NCBI RefSeq assembly: GCF_001570525.1
Contig: NZ_BBXC01000007.1
Coordinates: 1,248,679 to 1,312,678, forward strand
Direction: 5' to 3'
DNA length: 64,000 bases
Origin: Herbidospora sakaeratensis
Lineage (GTDB): Bacteria; Actinomycetota; Actinomycetes; Streptosporangiales; Streptosporangiaceae
Positions 34,905 through 43,788 of this stretch are shown here, piece after piece. Made by a program: the position numbers and the translations under genes. The number at the start of each line of letters is the position of its first letter. The stretch's first letter is position 1. Below the pieces are notes generated by a model. The model was not told the origin of the DNA, did no database searches, and saw nothing but the letters and a program-made list of their open reading frames with translations.

Positions 34905-35960
34905 ATGTCCGACTCGTTAGTTTCTCGCGTGACCGTGGCCGACATCGCCGCTGAGGCCGGGGTGTCCCGCGCGACGGTCTCGAAGGTGCTCAACGGCCGG
35001 TCGGACGTGGCGCCCGCCACCCGGTCGCAGATCGAGACCCTGCTGGCCCGGCGCGGCTACGTGCCCACCAAACGCACCAAACGGCCGCTGCCGCTCGCCC
35101 TGCCCCGGGCCTCGTCCCGGCGGGGCGGGCTGCTGGAGCTGGTGGTGAGCGACGTGAACTCGCCGTGGGCGGCCGAGGTGATCCGGGGCGCCGAGCAGGA
35201 GGCGCGGTCGGCCCGGGTCGGCGTCGTGGTGTCGGTGTTCGACAACACGCCGGGGCACGGGCAGCAGTGGCTGGAGGACATCGCCGACCGGGCCCCGGGC
35301 GGCATCATCCTCGCCCTGTCGGAGCTGACCCCGGCCGACCTGGCGCTCATCGCCAAACTGGGCTTGCCGGCCGTGCTGGTCGACCCGGTCGGCGACGCCG
35401 ACGGCACGATCCCGTCGATCGGCGCGGGCAACTGGGGCGGCGGCCTGGCCGCCGCCAAGCACCTGCTCGACCTGGGTCACCGCCGCATCGGCGTGCTCAC
35501 CGGGCCGATGCGGCTGCTGTGCAGCCAGGCGCGGCTGGCCGGGTGCCGCGCGGCGGTCGAGCGGGCCGGGATCACGCTCGACGACGACCTGGTCCAGCAC
35601 GGCGACTTCCACTACCACAGCGGGTTCTCGCTGACCCAGGCCCTGCTCGACCGGCCCGAACCGCCGACGGCGATCTTCGCGGGCAACGACGAGCAGGCCC
35701 TCGGCGTCTACGCCGCCATCCAGGAGCGGGGCCTGCGGGTGCCCGCCGACGTGAGCGTCGTCGGGTTCGACGACGTGCCGATGGCGCAGTGGATGGCCCC
35801 GCCCCTGACGACGGTCCGGCAGCCGATCGCGAAGATGGCGGCGCTGGCGGTCCGGTCGCTGCTCGGTCACCAAGAGGGCGCGGAGATGACCGAGGGCCGG
35901 GTCGAGTTGTCGACCAAGCTGGTGGTCCGGGCCAGCACCGCCTCCTATTCGCCGGGGTAA
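34905..35960 (+). CDS. LacI family regulator (sugar island, LacI-1)
   Basis: The 351-residue protein has an N-terminal HTH (VTVADIAAEAGVSRATVSKV), a hinge and a periplasmic-binding-like sugar domain (VVSDVNSPWAAEVIRGAEQE, HRRIGVLTG, VSVVGFDDVPMAQWMAPPLT). It lies 18 nt after the dehydratase, so it belongs to operon A and is probably autoregulated through AGTTTCGAAACT. It is a close paralogue in layout of LacI-2 (42544-43590). Its end overlaps the convergent Gfo gene by 16 nt. Confidence 0.92.
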   Translation: MSDSLVSRVTVADIAAEAGVSRATVSKVLNGRSDVAPATRSQIETLLARRGYVPTKRTKRPLPLALPRASSRRGGLLELVVSDVNSPWAAEVIRGAEQEARSARVGVVVSVFDNTPGHGQQWLEDIADRAPGGIILALSELTPADLALIAKLGLPAVLVDPVGDADGTIPSIGAGNWGGGLAAAKHLLDLGHRRIGVLTGPMRLLCSQARLAGCRAAVERAGITLDDDLVQHGDFHYHSGFSLTQALLDRPEPPTAIFAGNDEQALGVYAAIQERGLRVPADVSVVGFDDVPMAQWMAPPLTTVRQPIAKMAALAVRSLLGHQEGAEMTEGRVELSTKLVVRASTASYSPG

Positions 35961-36934
35961 CGCAGTCCGGCCTGGGCGCGCACCTCGTCCATGGTGCCCA
36001 TGATCTGGCACGACTCGTCGAGAGTGAGGACCGGGCTCTCCAGCAGGCCCGCGCGCACGCAGCGGGCGACCTCCTCGGCCTGGAAGCGCAGGCCGTTGCC
36101 GGGCACGTCGAAGGTGTAACGCTCGGCCGCGCCGGCGCGCGTGGTGAGGGTGAACGACGTGGGCCGGTACCACCAGGGGTCGATGTCGACGCGCGCGTCG
36201 GTGCCGGCGATCGAGGCCCGGTTGGGCAGGAACGCCTCCATGCTGCTGGTCGCCACGCCCTGCCGGCCGCCCTCGTACTTCGTCAGCACGGCCGTCTGGC
36301 CGTCGACGCCGGTGTCGCCGAACTGCGTCGAGGCGGTCACCGAGACCGGCGTGCCGAAGACCATCGACAGGAACGAGACCGGGTAGACGCCCAGGTCGAG
36401 CAGCGCGCCGCCGCCGAGGGCGGGGTCGAACATGCGGTGGACGGGGTCATGGCGGAACCAGACGCCGTGCTCGGCCACCGCGAGGCGCACGTCGCCGAGC
36501 CGCCCTTCGGCGAGCAGCTCGCGGATGCGGACCATGTGCGGCAGGAACCGGGTCCACATGGCCTCCATCAGGAACACCCCGCGGGCGCGGGCCGCCGCGA
36601 CCAGCTCCTCGGCCTCGCGCCGGTTGATGGTGAACGGCTTCTCGACCAGGACGGCCTTGCCCGCCTCGATCGCGGCCAGGGCGCCGGCGTGGTGGGCGGG
36701 GTGGGGGGTGGCGACGTACACGGCGTCGACGTCGTCGGCCGCGAGCATCGCGGCCTGGTCGGCGTAGGCGCGGGGCGCGCCCGTCTCGGCGGCGAACGCC
36801 TCGGCGCGGGCCTGCGTCCGCGAGCCGACCGCCACCAGCTCGGCGGCCTCCGTCAGGCGCAAATCGTCGGCGAACTGGCGGGCGATGCCGCCGGTGCCGA
36901 TGATCGCCCAGCGCAGGGGAGGGGAAGAGGTCAT
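35945..36934 (-). CDS. Gfo/Idh/MocA family oxidoreductase
   Basis: The 329-residue protein has the Rossmann motif IIGTGGIARQFADDL near the N terminus and the family Lys in AVLVEKPFTINRREAEEL, with a C-terminal alpha/beta domain containing GGGALLDLGVYPVSFLSMVFG. These enzymes oxidise or epimerise sugars and polyols with NAD(P); some act on trans-dihydrodiols or 1,5-anhydro sugars. It is the last gene of operon B but is separated from the GH3 gene by an intrinsic terminator, so its expression probably depends on read-through. Confidence 0.92.
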   Translation of the reverse strand: MTSSPPLRWAIIGTGGIARQFADDLRLTEAAELVAVGSRTQARAEAFAAETGAPRAYADQAAMLAADDVDAVYVATPHPAHHAGALAAIEAGKAVLVEKPFTINRREAEELVAAARARGVFLMEAMWTRFLPHMVRIRELLAEGRLGDVRLAVAEHGVWFRHDPVHRMFDPALGGGALLDLGVYPVSFLSMVFGTPVSVTASTQFGDTGVDGQTAVLTKYEGGRQGVATSSMEAFLPNRASIAGTDARVDIDPWWYRPTSFTLTTRAGAAERYTFDVPGNGLRFQAEEVARCVRAGLLESPVLTLDESCQIMGTMDEVRAQAGLRYPGE

Positions 36935-36956
36935 GACAACTCCTGGGAGAGAGAAA

Positions 36957-36983
36957 GGGGCGGCCCGGCCGACGGGCCGCCCC
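36957..36983 (-). terminator. Intrinsic terminator between GH3 and Gfo genes
   Basis: GGGGCGGCCCG, a 5-base loop and CGGGCCGCCCC form a perfect 11-bp stem in the 57-nt gap. On the minus strand it is followed by TTTCTCTCTCCC. It starts 9 nt after the GH3 stop and should terminate, or attenuate, transcription before the Gfo gene. Confidence 0.75.
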
Positions 36984-36991
36984 CGGATCCG

Positions 36992-39298
36992 TCAGAGGAC
37001 GGATGCTTCCATGACTCGGTCGAATCCGACAAAACGCCGGGGGCCGGTCATCGTCACGGCGAGCACGGCGCGGACGTCGGCGCTGGACGCGCCCACCCGC
37101 AGCTCGACGTCGCCGGGGTCGACCTGCCGCCGCCACGACGCCCCGGTGTAGGAGGTCTGGTCGGCGTGCAGGGTGAGGGTGAGCTGGCGGCTCTCGCCGG
37201 GGGCCAGGTCGACGCGGTGCGCCGCGATGAGCGCCTGCACCGGCCGGGCGACCTCGGCGACCGGGTCGTGCAGGTAGACCTGGACGACCTCGGAGGACTC
37301 CCGCTCGGTCTCGTTCCGCAGCGTCACGGTCACGTCGAAGGTGCCGTCGGTGGTCCAGGCATCCGGGCCGGTGACCTCGCCCCAGGTGACCGGGGCGTAC
37401 GACAGGCCGTGGCCGAAGGCGAACAGCGCGCTCGGGTCGACGTTGCTGACCTCGCTCTTCTGGGCCAGCGGCGCGCCGAGGTAGGTGGCCGGCTGGTTGC
37501 CGCCGTCGCGCGGGAAGCTCACCGGCAGGCGCCCGGCCGGGTTCGCCCGGCCCGACAACACGTCGGCCAGCGCCGCCGCGCCCTCCTCGCCGGGGAAGAA
37601 CCCGCACACCACGGCGGCCAGGCGGTCGATCTGCCGGCCGAGCTCGTAGGGGCGGCCGACCAGCAGGACCAGCACGACCGGCTTGCCGGTGTCCAGCAGC
37701 GCCTCCAGCAGCTCCTCCTGCCGGCCGGGCAGCGCCAGGCCGGGGGCGTCGCAGCCCTCGCCGGAGGTGCCGCGCCCGAACAGGCCGGCCTGGTCGCCGA
37801 GCACGGCCACGATCACGTCGGCGTCGGCGGTGGCCGCGACGGCCGCCGCGATGCCCGCGTCGTCGCCGCCGGTCACCGGCACGCCCTGCGCGTGGGTGAC
37901 GGCGTACTCGCTCTTCAGCGCGTCGAGCAGGGTGGGGATCTCCACGCCCATGCCCGTCTCCGGGTGGTGCACGCCGACGTGCATCGGGAAGGAGTAGCAG
38001 CCCATCATGGCCTGCGCGGTGTCGGCGCGCGGGCCCACCACGGCCAGCTTCGCGCCGGGGGCCAGCGGCAGCGTCGCGTCCCGGTTGTGCAGCAGCACGA
38101 TGGAGCGGCGGGCCAGCCGGCCGGCCAGCTCGCGCACCTCGGGCCCGTCGAGCACCGGGTCGGTCTCGTGCAGGATGGGCGGCTCGGGATCCCAGTCGGC
38201 GTCGAGCAGGCCGAGCTCGGCCTTCTGGACCAGCACCCGGCGCAGCGCGCGGTCGATCAGCGCGAGGTCGACCTCGCCCCGCTCCACCGCCTCGACCAGC
38301 GCGGGCCCGAAGGTGTTCACGGTCGGCAGCTCGACGTCGATCCCGGCGGTCAGCGCCAGCCGGGCCGCGTCGGTGGGGGAGGCGGCGACATGGTGCAGGG
38401 TCTGCAGGAACGCCACCGAGAAGTAGTCGGCCACGACCGTGCCGGTGAAGCCGTAGGTGTCGCGCAGCAGGTCGGTCAGCAGGGTCGCGTCGGCCGCGAC
38501 GGGGGTGCCGTCGATGTCGGCGTAGGAGTTCATCACCGACCCCGCGCCCGCGCGCAGGGCCATCTCGAACGGCGGCAGCAGCACGTCGGCGACCTCGCGG
38601 CGGCCCGCCGACACCGGGGCGAGGTTGCGGCCGCCCTTGGACGCCGAGTAGCCCACGAAGTGCTTGAGGGTGGCGACGACGCCCTGCGACTGCACGCCCC
38701 TGATGTAGGCGCTCCCGATCAGGCCCACCAGGTGCGGATCCTCGCCGATGGTCTCCTCGACCCGGCCCCAGCGCAGGTCGCGGGCGACGTCCAGGACCGG
38801 GGCCAGCCCCTGCTGGACGCCGAGGCGGCGCATGGTCGCGCCGATCTGGGCGCCCATCCGCTCGACCAGTTCGGGGTCGAACGTGGCGCCCCAGCACAGC
38901 GGGTTGGGGTAGACGCCCGCCTGCCAGGCGGCCACGCCGGTGAGGATCTCCTCGTGCACGAGGGCGGGCACGCCCCAGCGCCCGGCCGTCATGAGGGAAC
39001 GCTGCGCGGCCGCCAGCGTCGTGGCGCCCTTGACCGGGTCGACCGGCGTGGTGCCGAACGGCCGGGTGAGCTGGCCGATGCCGTCCTTGACCAGGTCGTC
39101 CCACGGGATCGGCAGCGCGGTGAACTCGTGCTGGTGGGGGGCCATCTCGCCGTCGGTGTTGTCGATGCCGACCCACACCCCGTACAGCTGGGCGATCTTC
39201 TCCGGCAGGCTCATCCGCGCCATCAGCGCCTCGGCCCGCTCCTCGGGGGACCGTCCCGCGTCCTTCCAGGGGGCGGCGGGGGTGTCCACGATGGTCAT
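36992..39298 (-). CDS. GH3 family beta-glycosidase, cytoplasmic
   Basis: The 768-residue protein has the GH3 barrel with nucleophile D291 in GTVVADYFSV and the K212-H213 pair in LKHFVGYSAS. The second sandwich domain (KLAVVGPRAD onwards) and a C-terminal fibronectin-III-like domain follow. No signal peptide: the chain starts MTIVDTPAAPW, so it cleaves imported oligosaccharides. Activity is probably beta-glucosidase or beta-xylosidase. ATG 39298 overlaps the aldo/keto reductase stop (ATGA). A perfect terminator hairpin lies directly downstream. Confidence 0.92.
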   Translation of the reverse strand: MTIVDTPAAPWKDAGRSPEERAEALMARMSLPEKIAQLYGVWVGIDNTDGEMAPHQHEFTALPIPWDDLVKDGIGQLTRPFGTTPVDPVKGATTLAAAQRSLMTAGRWGVPALVHEEILTGVAAWQAGVYPNPLCWGATFDPELVERMGAQIGATMRRLGVQQGLAPVLDVARDLRWGRVEETIGEDPHLVGLIGSAYIRGVQSQGVVATLKHFVGYSASKGGRNLAPVSAGRREVADVLLPPFEMALRAGAGSVMNSYADIDGTPVAADATLLTDLLRDTYGFTGTVVADYFSVAFLQTLHHVAASPTDAARLALTAGIDVELPTVNTFGPALVEAVERGEVDLALIDRALRRVLVQKAELGLLDADWDPEPPILHETDPVLDGPEVRELAGRLARRSIVLLHNRDATLPLAPGAKLAVVGPRADTAQAMMGCYSFPMHVGVHHPETGMGVEIPTLLDALKSEYAVTHAQGVPVTGGDDAGIAAAVAATADADVIVAVLGDQAGLFGRGTSGEGCDAPGLALPGRQEELLEALLDTGKPVVLVLLVGRPYELGRQIDRLAAVVCGFFPGEEGAAALADVLSGRANPAGRLPVSFPRDGGNQPATYLGAPLAQKSEVSNVDPSALFAFGHGLSYAPVTWGEVTGPDAWTTDGTFDVTVTLRNETERESSEVVQVYLHDPVAEVARPVQALIAAHRVDLAPGESRQLTLTLHADQTSYTGASWRRQVDPGDVELRVGASSADVRAVLAVTMTGPRRFVGFDRVMEASVL

Positions 39299-40221
39299 GT
39301 GTCTCTCCGGTTGATGCGGTCGAGTTCGTCCCACAACTCGGCGGGGATCGGGATGGACGCGAGCTCCAGCGTCGCCGCGACGCGTCCGGGTTCGGAGACG
39401 CCGACGATGGTGGAGGTCACGCGGGGGTCGCGCAGCGAGAACTGGAGCGCCGCCGCGGGCAGGGGCACGCCGTGGGCGGCGCACGCCGCGGCCATGGCCC
39501 TGACCGCCTCGCGGACCGACTCGGCGGTCTCCCGGTAGGCGTAGCGGGGCTGGACGTCGGGGCCCTTGACGAGCATGCCGCCGCCGTAGGGGGCGCCGTT
39601 GACGAAGGCGACGTCCTTCGCGTGGGCGTCGTCCATGAGCGGAGCGGCGGAGCGGTCGACCAGCGTCCAGCGGTTGTGGTTGATCACGGCGTCGAAGACG
39701 TCGGTGGCGACGAACCGGCGCATCAGGTCGACCGGGCCGCCCGCGATGCCGAGGTGGCCGACGACGCCCTCCTCGCGCAGCGCGACCAGCGCCTCCACGG
39801 CGCCGCCGGGGGCCATCGCCTCCTCGAAGGTGACGTGGTACTCGGGGTCGTGCAGGTACATGACCGGCACGTGGTCGACGCCGAGGCGCTCCAGGCTCTC
39901 CTCGACCGAGCGGCGCACCCGCTCGCCGGAGAAGTCGCCGGTGTCGGGGTCGGCGTCGGCCTTGGTGGCCAGCACGAAGCCCTCCGGCAGGCCGCGGCGG
40001 CGGATGACCGCGCCGATGCGGCGTTCGGCGCTGCCGGCGCCGTAGTTGTTGGAGGTGTCGAGGAAGTTGACCGGGCCGTCGAACACGTCGTCGATCGTCG
40101 CCTCGGCGCGGGCGTCGTCGACGGCGTAGCCGTACAGGTCGGGCATGCTCGCCAGCGGGCTGGTGCCGACGCAGATGGGCGTCACGCGCAGGCCCGTCCG
40201 GCCGAAGGGCCGTTCGTCCAT
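39295..40221 (-). CDS. Aldo/keto reductase, aldose dehydrogenase-like
   Basis: The 308-residue (beta/alpha)8 AKR has catalytic D55, Y60 (FLDTSNNYGAGSAERRIG), K87 (LATKADAD) and the HDPE segment in place of the usual active-site His region. It resembles D-threo-aldose/L-fucose 1-dehydrogenases, which oxidise sugars to lactones. The next upstream gene encodes an SMP-30 lactonase, which fits that reaction. It starts one base after the SMP-30 stop and its own stop overlaps the GH3 start. Confidence 0.88.
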   Translation of the reverse strand: MDERPFGRTGLRVTPICVGTSPLASMPDLYGYAVDDARAEATIDDVFDGPVNFLDTSNNYGAGSAERRIGAVIRRRGLPEGFVLATKADADPDTGDFSGERVRRSVEESLERLGVDHVPVMYLHDPEYHVTFEEAMAPGGAVEALVALREEGVVGHLGIAGGPVDLMRRFVATDVFDAVINHNRWTLVDRSAAPLMDDAHAKDVAFVNGAPYGGGMLVKGPDVQPRYAYRETAESVREAVRAMAAACAAHGVPLPAAALQFSLRDPRVTSTIVGVSEPGRVAATLELASIPIPAELWDELDRINRRDT

Positions 40222-40222
40222 C

Positions 40223-41068
40223 TCAGATCACGAACCTGTTCGCGGGTCGGCCGCGGTGGCCGGGCTCGGCCCGGAAGATCGCACCGGCGGCGGGCTGGTC
40301 GCGGAGCTGCGCGGGGGAGAGCTCCTCGGTGGAGGTGGAGATGTAGAGCAGGCCGAGGTCCGGCCCGCCGAACGCGCACGAGGTGACCTGGGTGACGGGC
40401 AACTCGACGACCACGTCGGGCTCGCCCTCCCAGTAGCGCACCACCCGGCCGCCGCCCCAGAAGGCCACCCACACCCCGCCCTCGGCGTCGACGGTCAGGC
40501 CGTCGGGCATGCCGGGCTGGTCGGAGGTGTCGGCGTAGGTCCGGCGGCCGGTCATGTCGGCGTCGAAGACGTCGATCCGCCGGGTGGGGGTGTCGACGTA
40601 GTAGCAGCGGGTGCCGTCAGGCGACCAGTCGATCCCGTTGCTGCACGTCACGCCGGTCAGCACGGTGTGCAGGGACCGGTCGGCGTCGAGCCGGTAGAGG
40701 GCGGCCGCGCCGGTGGTGAAGGCGTAGGCCATGCTCCCGGCCAGGTAGCGCCCGGCCGGGTCGACGTTGCCGTCGTTCATCCGGATCTCCGGCCGGCCGG
40801 CCAGCGGCGCGGCGAGCCGTTCGGTGACCACGCCGCCCGAGGTCAGGGCCATGCCGTCGCCGTCGGCGATCAGCAGGGTGCCGGGGTCGGTGGTCATGTG
40901 CACGGCCGTGACCGGCGCGGGCAGGTCGACCCAGTGGACGTCGCCCTCCGGCCCCGCGTCGAAGACCCGGCCCCGGGGGATGTCCACGAACCGCAGGCGG
41001 CCCGCGACGTCGTCCCAGGTCACTCCCTCCAGGTGGACGCCCCCGACGTCCAGCCAGACGTCCGCCAT
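40223..41068 (-). CDS. SMP-30/gluconolactonase family lactonase
   Basis: The 281-residue six-bladed propeller has the metal-site motifs LEGVTWDD (Glu), RMNDGNVDPAGRYLAGSM (Asn) and CSNGIDWSPDGTRCYYVDT (Asn and Asp), the usual SMP-30 ligand set. It should hydrolyse a sugar lactone to the aldonate that the IlvD/Edd enzyme dehydrates. ATG 41068 shares one base with the epimerase stop (TGATG), so translation is coupled. Confidence 0.92.
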   Translation of the reverse strand: MADVWLDVGGVHLEGVTWDDVAGRLRFVDIPRGRVFDAGPEGDVHWVDLPAPVTAVHMTTDPGTLLIADGDGMALTSGGVVTERLAAPLAGRPEIRMNDGNVDPAGRYLAGSMAYAFTTGAAALYRLDADRSLHTVLTGVTCSNGIDWSPDGTRCYYVDTPTRRIDVFDADMTGRRTYADTSDQPGMPDGLTVDAEGGVWVAFWGGGRVVRYWEGEPDVVVELPVTQVTSCAFGGPDLGLLYISTSTEELSPAQLRDQPAAGAIFRAEPGHRGRPANRFVI

Positions 41069-42083
41069 CAGCGGGCCGGCGGGGTGATCGCCGCCAGGGC
41101 GGCGTGGTGGGCGGCGACGAGCCGGCCGAGCACCTCGTCGGTGGCCGCGTCGGGACGGGTCTGCCCGGGGTTGGCCGACCGCCAGGCGTGCAGCCGCCGG
41201 GCGCCCTCCGACCACGTCGTGGTCGGGTTGAAGGCCGGCACGAACCGCTTGATCTTGCTGTTGTCGAAGACCGCCGTGTGGGCGAGGTCGCCGAGGATCA
41301 GCGTCGACCAGAACCAGTCGGGCGCGACCGTCGGCAGGAACTCCGAGGGCAGGTGCACCAGCCGGGGCTCGACGTGCTCGGTCCTGGCGATGATGCCGTA
41401 GATCTCGTCCCAGGTCAGCGACTCGTCGGAGGTGATGTGGAAGTCCTCGCCGATCGCCTGCCAGTTGCCGATCAGGCCCGCCAGGCCGACGGCGAGGTCG
41501 CGGGCGTGGGTGAGCGTCCACAGGCTGGTGCCGTCGCCGGGCACGACCAGTTCGTCGCCGCGCGCGATGCGGTCCCAGGCGGTCCAGTCGCCGGGCAGCG
41601 GCGGGTTGGCGTCGTCGTAGGTGTGCGACGGGCGCACGATCGTGACCGGGAACGCGCGCTCCTCGTAGGCGCGGTGCAGCACGTCCTCGGCGGCGATCTT
41701 GTCGCGGGCGTAGGCCAGGTAGGGGTTGCGCCGGGTGGTCGACTCGGTGACCGGCCACTGCCGCACCGGCTTGTGGTAGATCGAGGCGGAGCTGATGTGG
41801 ACGTACTGGCCGACGCGGCCGTCGAGCAGGTCCACCATGGCGGCGGCGTCGCCGGCGCCGAAGCTGAGGAAGTTGACCACGCTGTCGAACGCGGCGCCCT
41901 CGAACACCTCGGCGAGGGACGCCGGGTCCTGCACGTCGCCCGTGATGGGCGTGACCCCGTCGGGAGGGGGCGCTTGCTGGTCTTGCCGCGGTTGAGGACG
42001 TACACGTCCTGTCCCTGGCGGACCGACTCGGCCACGCACGACGAGCTGATCGTGCCGGTGCCGCCGATGTAGAGAACCTTCAT
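41068..42083 (-). pseudogene. NAD-dependent epimerase/dehydratase, frameshifted
   Basis: The N terminus MKVLYIGGTGTISSSCVAES begins at ATG 42083 with the Rossmann GGTGTIS motif and reads to VLNRGKTSKRPLP. The frame is then lost. The rest, DGVTPITGDVQDPASLAEVF to the stop at 41068, lies one frame away and includes SSASIYHKP and YLAYARDKIAAEDVL (the YxxxK region). One missing base in the run GGGAGGGGG at 41962-41970 explains it. Repaired, it is a protein of about 338 residues of the extended-SDR type. Both parts keep conserved motifs, so the lesion is recent or a sequencing error. Confidence 0.8.
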
Positions 42084-42094
42084 CGTGAAATCTC

Positions 42095-42460
42095 CTAGTT
42101 GCGGGACTTGCCGGCGTACCAGTCCTCGAAGCCGTTCTCCACGACGCTGATCAGCAGGTCGTCGTTGCGGATGCCGAGGTCGGCCAGGTTCTTCGCGATC
42201 AGGTCGAAGGTCGCCCACTTGGTGGTCACGTCGTACATGTGGACCATCTGGATCTGGATGCTGATCAGGTCGCGGCGGTCGACGCCGTTGTACCCGGGGT
42301 CGGCGACCAGCTCGCCGGGGGCGTGCGTGCGGAAGATCTGGAACTTGTCGGTCGGGTCCATCCCGAGCCCGTCCACCAGAGCCTGGTGGACGCCTTCGCT
42401 GATCTGTGGGCCCAGCCGTTCGGCGAGGGAACGGTCGAGGTCGATCTGCACGAGAGGCAC
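42095..42460 (-). CDS. Tautomerase superfamily protein (MSAD/CaaD-like)
   Basis: The 121-residue protein begins at GTG 42460, so the chain reads (M)PLVQIDLDRSL. Removal of Met would expose Pro1, the catalytic base of the tautomerase superfamily. AAGGAG precedes the GTG by eight bases; the upstream in-frame ATG at 42475 would bury the proline and is rejected. The family includes malonate semialdehyde decarboxylase and keto-enol tautomerases. It is the first gene of operon B, 11 nt before the epimerase start, behind a strong promoter with GTTTCGG dyads. Confidence 0.85.
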   Translation of the reverse strand: MPLVQIDLDRSLAERLGPQISEGVHQALVDGLGMDPTDKFQIFRTHAPGELVADPGYNGVDRRDLISIQIQMVHMYDVTTKWATFDLIAKNLADLGIRNDDLLISVVENGFEDWYAGKSRN

Positions 42461-42479
42461 CGGGGACTCCTTCAAAGAA

Positions 42480-42502
42480 AGTTTCGGGAATTATCCGAAA
42501 CT
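42480..42502. promoter_or_regulatory. LacI-type operator of sugar operon B
   Basis: AGTTTCGG-N7-CCGAAACT has perfect 8-bp arms. A second dyad, CTCCGA-N4-TCGGAG, follows at 42501-42516. Both lie between the predicted transcription start (near 42512) and the tautomerase gene, so a bound repressor would act as a roadblock. Confidence 0.65.
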
Positions 42503-42518
42503 CCGAGCATTCGGAGAC

Positions 42519-42547
42519 ACCGTAGGGCTGACTTTTCCGGACGTCAA
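42519..42547 (-). promoter_or_regulatory. Promoter of sugar operon B
   Basis: On the minus strand TTGACG (42547-42542), a 17-base spacer and TACGGT (42524-42519) form a near-consensus vegetative promoter. The -35 box overlaps the stop codon of the upstream lacI-2 gene. Confidence 0.65.
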
Positions 42548-43590
42548 GACTGTTTCGAGGAAGTTTCGGACGGCGCGGCGGTGCTGTCCCTGATCACCAG
42601 GCTGGTCGAGAGCTCCAGCCGCAGCGGCTCCTCCGCCGGGTGCTCCGACTCCAGCACGTTGCGCACGGCCAGCATCGCCATCTGCGCCAGGGGCTGCCGG
42701 ATCGTGGTCAGTTTCGGGGTCGTCCACTCGCAGACCTCGGTGTCGTCGAAACCCACGACGCTGAGGTCGTCGGGCACCCGCAGGCCCCGGGCGTGCACCT
42801 CCTCGTAGACGCCGGCGGCCTGCTGGTCGGAGGCGGCGAACACGGCGGTCGGAGGTTCGGGCAGGTCAAGCAGGTCGGCCGCGCCGAGGCGGCCGCTCTC
42901 GGGGTAGAAGTCGCCCGGCCGGATGAGGCGCTCGTCGACCGGCAGCCCGGCCCGGCGCAGCGCGGCGCGGTAGCCGTCGAGGCGCTCCATGCTGCACGGC
43001 ACGCCGTCGGGCCCGGTGATCATGCCGATGCGGCGATGGCCCAGGTCGATGAGGTGCTCGGTGGCCGCGAACCCGCCGGCCCAGTTGGTCGCCCCGATGG
43101 TCGGGATGTCCTTGTCGAAGCCGCCGACCTGGTCGACGACCACGAACGGGGCGTCGATCGTGCGCAGCCGGGCCGCCCCCAGGTGCTGGGTGCCCGACCC
43201 GACCAGGACCACACCGTCGGTCGGCCGGGAGGCGATGGCGGCCAGCCACTCGCGGGGGTTGGCCTGCCGGTCGTGGGTGACGGTGAGCACCAGCCGGGCC
43301 CCCAGCCGGTAGGCCTCCTGCTCGGCGCCGCGCAGCAACTCGCTCGCCCAGGCGGTGTCGAGCTCGGTGATCACGAAGTCGACCAGACCCACTTTGCGTG
43401 GCTCTGACCTGGCCCTTCGCTGGTAGCCTGTGGCCTCCAGCGCATCCTGCACGCGTCTCCGGGTCTCCGGGCCCACGGCGTCACGGCCGTTGAGCACCTT
43501 GCTCACGGTCGGCACGGATACCCCCGCCGCCGTGGCGACCATCGCGATGGTCACCCGGTCGGCGCGCCTGGTTGTGACCCGCTTCGGCAC
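42544..43590 (-). CDS. LacI family regulator (sugar island, LacI-2)
   Basis: The 348-residue protein has the HTH VTIAMVATAAGVSVPTVSKV and the C-terminal sugar-sensing domain (VDFVITELDTAWASELLRGA, HRRIGMITG, LSVVGFDDTEVCEWTTPKLT). GTG 43590 is preceded by GAGG. It is divergent from the sugar-importer operon and upstream of operon B, so it probably represses both. It shares organisation and binding-domain motifs with LacI-1, and the two may recognise the same GTTTCG half-site. Confidence 0.92.
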   Translation of the reverse strand: MPKRVTTRRADRVTIAMVATAAGVSVPTVSKVLNGRDAVGPETRRRVQDALEATGYQRRARSEPRKVGLVDFVITELDTAWASELLRGAEQEAYRLGARLVLTVTHDRQANPREWLAAIASRPTDGVVLVGSGTQHLGAARLRTIDAPFVVVDQVGGFDKDIPTIGATNWAGGFAATEHLIDLGHRRIGMITGPDGVPCSMERLDGYRAALRRAGLPVDERLIRPGDFYPESGRLGAADLLDLPEPPTAVFAASDQQAAGVYEEVHARGLRVPDDLSVVGFDDTEVCEWTTPKLTTIRQPLAQMAMLAVRNVLESEHPAEEPLRLELSTSLVIRDSTAAPSETSSKQS

Positions 43591-43749
43591 GACACCTCAT
43601 CATGCGTAGATTCGATCTGTCGAAACTTTCCATCACCGTAGCACCGGCCGGGTCGGTGCCGTCCAGAGCGCTCGTGAACTGGGCTTATTCGGATCTATGC
43701 CCGAGACGGCGCTCCGGATGGCCGGTGGCAGCGCAGGTGACAAGATCCA

Positions 43750-43763
43750 GAGTTTCGAAACTC
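43750..43763. promoter_or_regulatory. Palindromic LacI-type operator upstream of the importer operon
   Basis: GAGTTTCGAAACTC is a perfect 14-bp palindrome; its inner 12 bases are identical to the operator of operon A (31242-31253). It lies 25 nt upstream of the TTGACA at 43789. Confidence 0.75.
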
Positions 43764-43788
43764 GACGGAAACAATTTAGCCCAAATTC

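Noticed and set aside
35165-39538. 1457-codon open frame on the plus strand
   Set aside because: It is antisense to the Gfo and GH3 genes and crosses lacI and an intergenic terminator. Its translation is low-complexity (Arg, Gly, Val, Asp), typical of the mirror frame of GC-rich coding DNA.
42095-42475. Tautomerase starting at ATG 42475
   Set aside because: It would bury the catalytic N-terminal proline; GTG 42460 has an ideal AAGGAG and exposes Pro1.
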